NCBI RefSeq assembly: GCF_910589235.1 | Contig: NC_060960.1 | Coordinates: 248,001 to 312,000, forward strand | DNA from: Vespa crabro | Taxonomy: Eukaryota > Arthropoda > Insecta > Hymenoptera > Vespidae | Length of the DNA: 64,000 nt | Direction of reading: 5' to 3' | Part shown: one piece after another, positions 54,240-64,000 of the stretch | How positions within the stretch are numbered: the stretch's first letter is position 1 | Layout of the letters: every line of letters begins with the position of its first letter | Made by a program: the position numbers and the translations under genes | Notes under the pieces: generated by a model | Databases searched by the model: none | The model's input: the letters and a program-made list of their open reading frames with translations, nothing else | Told to the model about the DNA's origin: nothing

Positions 54240-57200
54240 AGATGAAATCGTGAAATCTTTAATAATACTTGTGCCACAGTTAGGAAAATGTTAACAATCG
54301 ACTCAGAACATTGCATTTCATAAGATCAAACATCTATTTTATATTGGAATCAAAGTTTTTAACATTCTTTCATATTGTATATACGATTTTTCGCTCATAT
54401 ACGCGTATCGTCGAAAAACGAAAACTTGAAATTTCGTTCAATTTCATTGATTTTATATTCGATCGAAGCAGAATAAAGAATATAACAAGAATATAACGAT
54501 TTTACTATGTTTAAATACTCGTTTTCATATGATAATTTTCGAAAAACTTAATCGACATACGCGAATTTCGGTATATGCGAAGATAATATAGTGAAATCTT
54601 TAATAATACTTGTGCCACAGTTAGGAAAAAGTTACCAATCGATTCAGAACATTGCATTTCATGAGAGCAAACATCAATTTTATATTGGAATCAACGTTTT
54701 TAACATTCTTTCATATCGTATATACGATTTTTCGATCATATACGCGTATCGTCGAAAAACGAAAACTTGAAATTTCGTTCAATTTCATCGTTTTTTACTC
54801 TATCGATGCAGAATAAAGAATATAACTAGAATATAACGTTTTTACTATGTTTAAATACGCGTTTTCATATGATAATTGTCGAAAAACGTAATCGACATAC
54901 GCGAATTTCGGTATATGCGAAGATAAAATCGTGAAATCTTTAATAATCCTTGTGCCACAGTTAGGAAAATGTTACCAATCGATTCAGAACATTGCATTTC
55001 ATAAGATCATACATCTATTTTATTTTGGAATCAAAGTTTTTAACAGTCTTTCATATTGTATATACGATTTTTCGCTCATATACGCGTATCGTCGAAAAAC
55101 GAAAAGTTGAAATCTCGTTCAATTTCATTGATTTTATATTCCATCGATGCAGAATAAAGAATATAACAAGAATATAACGTTTTTACTATGTTTAAATACG
55201 CGTTTTCATATGATAATTGTCGAAAAACTTAATCGTCATACGCGAATTTCGGTATATGCGAAGATAAAATAGTGAAATCTTTAATAATACTTGTGCCACA
55301 GTTAGGAAAAAGTTACCAATCGATTCAGAACATTGCATTTCATAAGATCAAACATCTATTTTATATTGGAATCAAAGTTTTTAACATTCTTTCATATCGT
55401 ATATACGATTTTTCGATCATATACGCGTATCGTCGAAAAACGAATACTTGAAATCTCGTTCAATTTCATTGATATTATATACCATCGATGCAGAATAAAG
55501 AATATAACAAGAATATAACGTTTTTACTATGTTTAAATACGCGTTTTCATATGATTATTGTCGAAAAACGTAATCGACATACGCGAATTTCGGTATCTGC
55601 GAAGATAAAATCGTGAAATCTTTAATAATTCTCTTGCCACAGTTAGGAAAATGTTAACAATCGACTCAGAACATTGCATTTCATAAGATCAAACATCTAT
55701 TTTATATTGGAATCAAAGTTTTTAACATTCTTTCATATCGTATATACGATTTTTCGCTCATATACGCGTATTGTCGAAAAACGAAAACTTGAAATCTCGT
55801 TCAATTTAATTGATTTTATACTCTATCGATGCAGAATAAAGAATATAACTAGAATATAACGATTTTACTATGTTTAAAGACGCGTTTTCATATGATAATT
55901 GTCGAAAAACGTAATCGACATACGCGAATTTCGGTATATGCGAAGATAAAATCGTGAAATCTTTAATAATACTTGTGCCACAGTTAGGAAAATGTTACCA
56001 ATCGATTCAGAACATTGCATTTCATAAGATCAAACATCTATTTTATATTGGAATCAAAGTTTTTAACATTCTTTCATATCGTATATACGATTTTTCGCTC
56101 ATATACGCGTATCGTAAAAAACGAAAACTTGAAATCTCGTTCAAATTCATTGATTTTATACTCTATCGATGCAGAATAAAGAATATAAGAAGAATATAAC
56201 GTTTTTACTATGTTTAAATACGCGTTTTCATATGATAATTGTCGAAAAACGTGATCGACATACGCGAATTTCGATATATGCGAAGATTAAATCATGAAAT
56301 CTTTAATAATACTTGCGCCACTGTTAGGAAAATGTTACCAATCGATTCAGAACATTGCATTTCATAAGATCAAACATCTATTTTATATTGGAATCAAAGC
56401 TTTTAACATTCTTTCATATTGTATATACGATTTTTCGCTCATATACGCGTATCGTCGAAAAACGAAAAGTTGAAATCTCGTTCAATTTCATTGATTTTAT
56501 ATTCCATCGATGCAGAATAAAGAATATAACAAGAATATAACGTTTTTACTATGTTTAAATACGCGTTTTCATATGATAATTGTCGAAAAACTTAATCGAC
56601 ATACGCGAATTTCGGTATATGCGAAGATAAAATAGTGAAATCTTTAATAATACTTGTGCCACGGTTAGGAAAAAGTTACCAATCGATTCAGAACATTGCA
56701 TTTCATAAGATCAAACATCTATTTTATATTGGAATCAAAGTTTTTAACATTCTTTCATATCGTATATACGATTTTTCGATCATATACGCGTATCGTCGAA
56801 AAACGAAAACTTGAAATCTCGTTCAATTTCATTGATATTATATTCCATCGATGCAGAATAAAGAATATAACAAGAATATAACGTTTTTACTATGTTTAAA
56901 TACGCGTTTTCATATGATAATGTTCGAAAAACGTAATCGACATAAGCGAATTTCGGTATCTGCGAAGATAAAATCGTGAAATCTTTAATAATACTTGTGC
57001 CACAGTTAGGAAAATGTTACCAATCGATTCAGAACATTGCATTTCATAAGATCAAACATCTATTTTATATTGGAATAAAAGTTTTTAACATTCTTTCATA
57101 TCGTATATACGATTTTTCGCTCATATACGCGTATCGTCGAAAAACGAAAACTTGAAATCTCGTTCAATTTCATTGATTTTATATTCGATCGATGCACAGT

Positions 57201-58740
57201 AAAGAATATAACAAGAATATAACGATTTTACTATGTTTAAATACGCGTTTTCATATGATAATTGTCGAAAAACGTAATCGACATAAGCGAATTTCGGTAT
57301 CTGCGAAGATAAAATCGTGAAATCTTTACTAATACTTGTGCCACAGTTAGGAAAATGTTAACAATCGACTCAGAACATTGCATTTCATAAGATCAAACAT
57401 CTATTTTATATTGGACTCAAAGTTTTTAACATTCTTTCATATCGTATATACGATTTTTCGCTCATATACGTGTATCGTCGAAAAACGAAAACTTGAAATC
57501 TCGTTCAATTTCATTGATTTTATATTCCATCGATGCAGAATAAAGAATATAACAAGAATATAACGTTTTTACTATGTTTAAATACTCGTTTTCATATGAT
57601 AATTTTCGAAAAACGTAATCGACATACGCGAATTTCGGTATATGCGAAGATGAAATCGTGAAATCTTTAATAATACTTGTGCCACAGTTAGGAAAATGTT
57701 AACAATCGACTCAGAACATTGCATTTCATAAGATCAAACATCTATTTTATATTGGAATCAAAGTTTTTAACATTCTTTCATATTGTATATACGATTTTTC
57801 GCTCATATACGCGTATCGTCGAAAAACGAAAACTTGAAATTTCGTTCAATTTCATTGATTTTATATTCGATCGAAGCAGAATAAAGAATATAACAAGAAT
57901 ATAACGATTTTACTATGTTTAAATACTCGTTTTCATATGATAATTTTCGAAAAACTTAATCGACATACGCGAATTTCGGTATATGCGAAGATAATATAGT
58001 GAAATCTTTAATAATACTTGTGCCACAGTTAGGAAAACGTTACCAATCGATTCAGAACATTGCATTTCATGAGATCAAACATCAATTTTATATTGGAATC
58101 AACGTTTTTAACATTCTTTCATATCGTATATACGATTTTTCGATCATATACGCGTATCGTCGAAAAACGAAAACTTGAAATTTCGTTCAATTTCATCGAT
58201 TTTATACTCTATCGATGCAGAATAAAGAATATAACTAGAATATAACGTTTTTACTATGTTTAAATACGCGTTTTCATATGATAATTGTCGAAAAACGTAA
58301 TCGACATACGCGAATTTCGGTATATGCGAAGATAAAATCGTGAAATCTTTAATAATCCTTGTGCCACAGTTAGGAAAATGTTACCAATCGATTCAGAACA
58401 TTGCATTTCATAAGATCATACATCTATTTTATTTTGGAATCAAAGTTTTTAACAGTCTTTCATATTGTATATACGATTTTTCGCTCATATACGCGTATCG
58501 TCGAAAAACGAAAAGTTGAAATCTCGTTCAATTTCATTGATTTTATATTCCATCGATGCAGAATAAAGAATATAACAAGAATATAACGTTTTTACTATGT
58601 TTAAATACGCGTTTTCATATGATAATTGTCGAAAAACTTAATCGACATACGCGAATTTCGGTATATGCGAAGATAAAATAATGAAATCTTTAATAATACT
58701 TGTGCCACAGTTAGGAAAAAGTTACCAATCGATTCAGAAC
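54240..58740 (+). repeat. Ten-monomer-spaced duplication, offset 3408-3409 bp
   Basis: Units 54311, 54652, 54992 and 55333 correspond to 57719, 58060, 58401 and 58742. Shared markers in order are AACAATCGACTC, GATCGAAGCAG, AGATAATATAGTG, ACATCAATTTTATATTGG with AATCAACG, TAATCCTTGTGCC, and AGATCATACATC with TTTTATTTTGG. The offset shifts from 3408 to 3409 because unit 54652 has lost one base in the run near 54790. Confidence 0.87.
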
Positions 58741-59423
58741 ATTGCATTTCATAAGATCAAACATCTATTTTATATTGGAATCAAAGTTTTTAACATTCTT
58801 TCATATCGTATATACGATTTTTCGATCATATACGCGTATCGTCGAAAAACGAAAACTTGAAATCTCGTTCAATTTCATTGATATTATATTCCATCGATGC
58901 AGAATAAAGAATATAACACGAATATAACGTTTTTACTATGTTTAAATACGCGTTTTCATATGATAATTGTCGAAAAACGTAATCGACATACTCGAATTTC
59001 GGTATCTGCGAAGATAAAATCGTGAAATCTTTAATAATACTTGCGCCACAGTTAGGAAAATGATAAAAATCGACTCAGAACATTTCATTTCATAAGATCA
59101 AACATCTATTTTATATTGGAATCAAAGTTTTTAACATTCTTTCATATCGTATATACGATTTTTCGATCATATACGCGTATCGTCGAATAACGAAAACTTG
59201 AAATCTCGTTCAATTTCATTGATTTTATATTCCATTGATGCAGAATAAAGAATATAACACGAATATAACGTTTTTACTATGTTTAAATACGCGTTTTCAT
59301 ATGATAATTGTCGAAAAACGTAATCGACATACTCGAATTTCGGTATCTGCGAAGATAAAATCGTGAAATCTTTAATAATACTTGTGCCACAGTTAGGAAA
59401 ATGTTAACAATCGACTCAGAACA

Positions 59424-60180
59424 TTGCATTTCAAAAGATCAAACATCTATTTTATATTGGAATCAAAGATTTTAACATTCTTTCATATCGTATATACGAT
59501 TTTTCGATCATATACGCGTATCGTCGAATAACGAAAACTTGAAATCTCGTTCAATTTCATTGATTTTATATTCCATTGATGCAGAATAAAGAATATAACA
59601 AGAATAAAACGTTTTTACTATGTTTAAATACGCGTTTTCATATGATAATTGTCGAAAAACGTAATCGACATTCTCGAATTTCGGTATCTGCGAAGATAAA
59701 ATCGTGAAATCTTTAATAATACTTGTGCCACAGTTAGGAAAATGTTAACAATCGACTCAGAACATTGCATTTCAAAAGATCAAACATCTATTTTATATTG
59801 GAATCAAAGATTTTAACATTCTTTCATATCGTATATACGATTTTTCGATCATATACGCGTATCGTCGAATAACGAAAACTTGAAATCTCGTTCAATTTCA
59901 TTGATTTTATATTCCATTGATGCAGAATAAAGAATATAACAAGAATAAAACGTTTTTACTATGTTTAAATACGCGTTTTCATATGATAATTGTCGAAAAA
60001 CGTAATCGACATACGCGAATTTCGGTATATGCGAAGATGAAATCGTGAAATCTTTAATAATACTTGTGCCACAGTTAGGAAAATGTTAACAATCGACTCA
60101 GAACATTGCATTTCAAAAGATCAAACATCTATTTTATATTGGAATCAAAGATTTTAACATTCTTTCATATCGTATATACG
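59424..60180 (+). repeat. Tandem monomer duplication with partial third copy
   Basis: Units 59424 and 59765 are identical by eye over nearly their full length. They share TTTCAAAAGATC, AAAGATTTTAAC, CGTCGAATAACG, CCATTGATGCAG and AAGAATAAAACG. Unit 60106 keeps the first two variants and then reverts to GCTCATATACG with GTCGAAAAACG, which places an exchange point between about 60155 and 60190. Confidence 0.86.
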
Positions 60181-63100
60181 ATTTTTCGCTCATATACGCG
60201 TATCGTCGAAAAACGAAAACTTGAAATCTCGTTCAATTTCATTGATTTTATATTCGATCGAAGCAGAATAAAGAATATAACAAGAATATAACGATTTTAC
60301 CATGTTTAAATACGCGTTTTCATATGATAATTGTCGAAAAACGTAATCGACATAAGCGAATTTCGGTATCTGCGAAGATAAAATCGTGAAATCTTTAATA
60401 ATACTTGTGCCACAGTTAGGAAAATGTTAACAATCGACTCAGAACATTGCATTTCATAAGATCAAACATCTATTTTATATTGGAATCAAAGTTTTTAACA
60501 TTCTTTCATATCGTATATACGTTTTTTCGCTCATATACGCGTATCGTCGAAAAACGAAAACTTGAAATCTCGTTCAATTTCATTGATTTTATACTCTATC
60601 GATGCAGAATAAAGAATATAACTAGAATATAACGTTTCTACTATGTTTAAATACGCGTTTTCATATGATAATTGTCGAAAAACGTAATCGACATACGCGA
60701 ATTTCGGTATATGCGAAGATAAAATCGTGAAATCTTTAATAATCCTTGTGCCACATTTAGGAAAATGTTACCAATCGATTCAGAACATTGCATTTCATAA
60801 GATCATACATCTATTTTATTTTGGAATCAAAGTTTTTAACAGTCTTTCATATTGTATATACGATTTTTCGCTCATATACGCGTATCGTCGAAACACGAAA
60901 ACTTGAAATCTCGTTCAATTTCATTGATTTTATACTCTATCGATGCAGAATAAAGAATATAACTAGAATATAACGTTTTTACTATGTTTAAATACGCGTT
61001 TTCATATGATAATTGTCGAAAAACTTAATCGACATACGCGAATTTCGGTATATGCGAAGATGAAATAGTGAAATCTTTAATAATACTTGTGCCACAGTTA
61101 GGAAAAAGTTACCAATCGATTCAGAACATTGCATTTCATAAGATCAAACATCTATCTTATATTGGAATCAAAGTTTTTAACATTCTTTCATATCGTATAT
61201 ACGATTTTTCGATCTTATACGCGTATCGTCGAAAAACGAAAACTTGAAATCTCGTTCAATTTCATTGATATTATATTCCATCGATGGAGAATAAAGAATA
61301 TAACAAGAATATAACGTTCTTACTATGTTTAAATACGCGTTTTCATATGATAATTGTCGAAAAACGTAATCGACATACTCGAATTTCGGAATCTGCGATG
61401 ATGAAATCGTGAAATCTTTAATAATACTTGTGCCACAGTTAGGAAAATTTTAAAAATCGACTCAGAACATTGCATTTCATAAGATCAAACATCTATTTTA
61501 TATTGGAATCAAAGTTTTTAACATTCTTTCATATCGTATATACGATTTTTCGCTCATATAAGCGTATCGTCGAAAAACGAAAACATGAAATCTCGTTCAA
61601 TTTCATTGATTTAATATTCCATTGATGCAGAATAAAGAATATAACAAGAATAAAACGTTTTTACTATGTTTAAATACGCGTTTTCATATGATAATTGTCG
61701 AAAAACGTAATCGACATACGCGAATTTCGGTATATGCGAAGATGAAATCGTGAAATCTTTAATAATACTTGTGCCACAGTTAGGAAAATGTTAACAATCG
61801 ACTCAGAACATTGCATTTCATAAGATCAAACATCTATTTTATATTGGAATCAAAGTTTTTAACATTCTTTCATATCGTATATACGATTTTTCGCTCATAT
61901 ACGCGTATCGTCGAAAAACGAAAACTTGAAATCTCGTTCAATTTCATTGATTTTATATTCTATCGAAGCAGAATAAAGAATATAACAAGAATATAACGAT
62001 TTTACTATGTTTAAATACGCGTTTTCATATGATAATTGTCGAAAAACGTAATCGACATAAGCGAATTTCGGTATCTGCGAAGATAAAATCGTGAAATCTT
62101 TAATAATACTTGTGCCACAGTTAGGAAAATGTTAACAATCGACTCAGAACATTGCATTTCATCAGATCAAACATCTATTTTATATTGGAATCAAAGTTTT
62201 TAACATTCTTTCATATCGTATATACGATTTTTCGCTCATATATGCGTATCGTCGAAGAACGAAAACTTGAAATCTCGTTCAATTTCATTGATTTTATATT
62301 CCATCGATGCAGAATAAAGAATATAACAAGAATATAACGTTTTTACTATGTTTAAATACGCGTTTTCATATGATAATTGTCGAAAAACTTAATCGACATA
62401 CGCGAATTTCGGTATATGCGAAGATAAAATAGTGAAATCTTTAATAATACTTGTGCCACGGTTAGGAAAAAGTTACCAATCGATTCAGAACATTGCATTT
62501 CATAAGATCAAACATCTATTTTATATTGGAATCAAAGTTTTTAACATTCTTTCATATCGTATATACGATTTTTCGATCATCTACGCGTATCGTCGAAAAA
62601 CGAAAACTTGAAATCTCGTTCAATTTCATTGATATTATATTCCATCGATGCAGAATAAAGAATATAACAAGAATATAACGTTTTTACTATGTTTAAATAC
62701 GCGTTTTCATATGATAATGTTCGAAAAACGTAATCGACATAAGCGAATTTCGGTATCTGCGAAGATAAAATCGTGAAATCTTTAATAATACTTGTGCCAC
62801 AGTTAGGAAAATGTTAACAATCGACTCAGAACATTGCATTTCATAAGATCAAACATCTATTTTATATTGGAACCAAAGTTTTTAACATTCTTTCATATCG
62901 TATATACGATTTTTCGCTCATATACGCGTATCGTCGAAAAACGAAAACTTGAAATCTCGTTCAATTTCATTGATTTTATACTCTATCGATGCAGAATAAA
63001 GAATATAACTATAATATAACGTTTTTACTATGTTTAAATACGCGTTTTCATATGATAATTGTCGAAAAAACGTAATCGACATACGCGAATTTCGGTATAT

Positions 63101-63857
63101 GCGAAGATAAAATCGTGAAATCTTTAATAATCCTTGTGCCACAGTTAGGAAAATGTTACCAATCGATTCAGAACATTGCATTTCATAAGATCATACATCT
63201 ATTTTATTTTGGAATCAAAGTTTTTAACAGTCTTTCATATTGTATATACGATTTTTCGCTCATATACGCGTATCGTCGAAAAACGAAAACTTGAAATCTC
63301 GTTCAATTTCATTGATTTTATATTCCATCGATGCAGAATAAAGAATATAACAAGAATATAACGTTTTTACTATGTTTAAATACGCGTTTTCATATGATAA
63401 TTGTCGAAAAACTTAATCGTCATACGCGAATTTCGGTATATGCGAAGATAAAATAATGAATTCTTTAATAATACTTGTGCCACAGTTAGGAAAAAGTTAC
63501 CAATCGATTCAGAACATTGCATTTCATAAGATCAAACATCTATTTTATATTGGAATCAAAGTTTTTAACATTCTTTCATATCGTATATACGATTTTTCGA
63601 TCATATACGCGTATCGTCGAAAAACGAAAACTTGAAATCTCGTTCAATTTCATTGATATTATATACCATCGATGCAGAATAAAGAATATAACAAGAATAT
63701 AACGTTTTTACTATGTTTAAATACGCGTTTTCATATGATTATTGTCGAAAAACGTAATCGACATACGCGAATTTCGGTATCTGCGAAGATAAAATCGTGA
63801 AATCTTTAATAATTCTCTTGCCACAGTTAGGAAAATGTTAACAATCGACTCAGAACA

Positions 63858-64000
63858 TTGCATTTCATAAGATCAAACATCTATTTTATATTGGAATCAA
63901 AGTTTTTAACATTCTTTCATATCGTATATACGATTTTTCGCTCATATACGCGTATTGTCGAAAAACGAAAACTTGAAATCTCGTTCAATTTCATTGATTT
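63858..64000 (+). repeat. Partial monomer at right edge of window
   Basis: The first 143 bp of a satellite unit, ending inside the TTTCATTGATTT segment. The unit is cut by the window edge, not by other sequence, so the array continues to the right. Confidence 0.97.

Larger units (their letters stand above)
1..64000 (+). repeat. 341-bp tandem satellite array filling the window
   Basis: The same 341 bp unit repeats head to tail from the first base to the last. Using TTGCATTTCAT as the phase marker, units begin at 94, 435, 776, 1117 and so on to 63858, giving 187 complete units. Of these, 168 measure exactly 341 bp. Exceptions, by start: 340 bp at 4868, 12029, 20212, 22940, 26690, 27030, 29075, 34189, 35552, 37597, 45109, 54652, 56015; 339 bp at 47495, 49880; 342 bp at 10323, 21234, 62834; 352 bp at 43734. 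Neighbouring units differ by roughly 1-5% by eye, mostly substitutions. No unit is inverted and no foreign sequence interrupts the array. Such arrays are typical of eukaryotic centromeric or heterochromatic satellite DNA; the location here is inferred. I do not recognise the family or species. Confidence 0.98.
53500..64000 (+). repeat. Array domain F (AACAATCGACTC subfamily)
   Basis: Markers not seen to the left are TGTTAACAATCGACTCAG, TTTTTCGATCATATACG, GATCGAAGCAGAAT, ATAACTAGAATATAACG, and TTTATTTTGGAATC with AACAGTCTTTC. CATTGATATTATAT and CGGTATCTGCGAAG are also common here. Blocks recur at 3.4 kb and 8.2 kb offsets. The domain runs off the right edge. Confidence 0.72.
54992..64000 (+). 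repeat. Long-range duplication, offset 8184 bp (24 monomers)
   Basis: The segment 55.0-55.8 kb recurs at 63.18-64.0 kb, exactly 24 x 341 bp downstream. Both have AACAGTCTTTC, CTTAATCGTCATACG, GATATTATATACC, CATATGATTATTG and TAATTCTCTTGCC, with about half a dozen differences visible. Nested within, units 56696 and 57037 match 62493 and 62834 at 17 units: shared GCCACGGTTAGG and AATGTTCGAAAAACG. The copy reaches the window edge. Confidence 0.85.

Noticed and set aside
1..64000. CRISPR array or phage/plasmid iteron block.
   Set aside because: The unit is 341 bp with no distinct repeat and spacer parts; the entire unit is conserved. There are no associated genes.
1..64000. Alpha satellite or other 171 bp primate-type satellite seen as a dimer.
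   Set aside because: The two halves of the unit do not align with each other at an offset near 170 bp, and the sequence is not alpha satellite. The similarity is only in length.
1..64000. Transposon, retroelement or helitron remnants.
   Set aside because: No terminal repeats, no target-site duplications, no protein-coding remnant and no break in the 341 bp register were found.
1..64000. The array is wholly an assembly artefact of one repeated unit.
   Set aside because: Units carry many private substitutions and ordered variants over tens of kb, which a collapsed or looped assembly would not produce. Local duplications could still contain assembly errors and need spanning reads.

Overview
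The whole 64 kb window is one uninterrupted, head-to-tail satellite DNA array. The monomer is 341 bp long and about 29% GC, and all copies point the same way. Taking the phase from the word TTGCATTTCAT (first at 94, last at 63858), the window holds 187 complete monomers (94-63857), a 93 bp partial monomer on the left and a 143 bp partial monomer on the right. I see no gene, RNA gene, transposon, CRISPR array or unique-sequence island. Neither edge of the array is inside the window.

An array this long and this AT-rich, with monomers close to two nucleosomal lengths, points to a eukaryotic nuclear genome and to a centromeric, pericentromeric or other heterochromatic block. CpG is about three times more frequent than base composition predicts. 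That argues against a heavily methylated germline such as a vertebrate's or a typical plant's, and would suit an insect with sparse DNA methylation. The species cannot be told from the sequence, and I do not recognise the satellite family.

Layout: six consecutive domains, told apart by shared diagnostic variants and with gradual boundaries. A, about 1-8.7 kb. B, 8.7-18.4 kb, the most uniform. C, 18.4-33 kb, a mixture of several variants. D, 33-38.9 kb, with a clear hexamer-scale higher-order repeat. E, 38.9-53.5 kb, with a heptamer-scale repeat. F, 53.5-64 kb, with 10-mer and 24-mer spaced duplications. Local duplications of 1, 2, 3, 4, 6, 7, 8, 10 and 24 monomers are superimposed, the pattern expected from repeated unequal exchange or replication-based amplification.

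Functional hints within each monomer: a cluster of palindromes around ATCGTATATACGAT and ATACGCGTAT, five degenerate copies of an ATAYRCG word, and a 17 bp site that fits 7 of the 9 core positions of the mammalian CENP-B box. These are leads only. The many short reading frames of about 61 codons are one chance frame that recurs in each monomer; it starts at TTG and shows no sign of coding.
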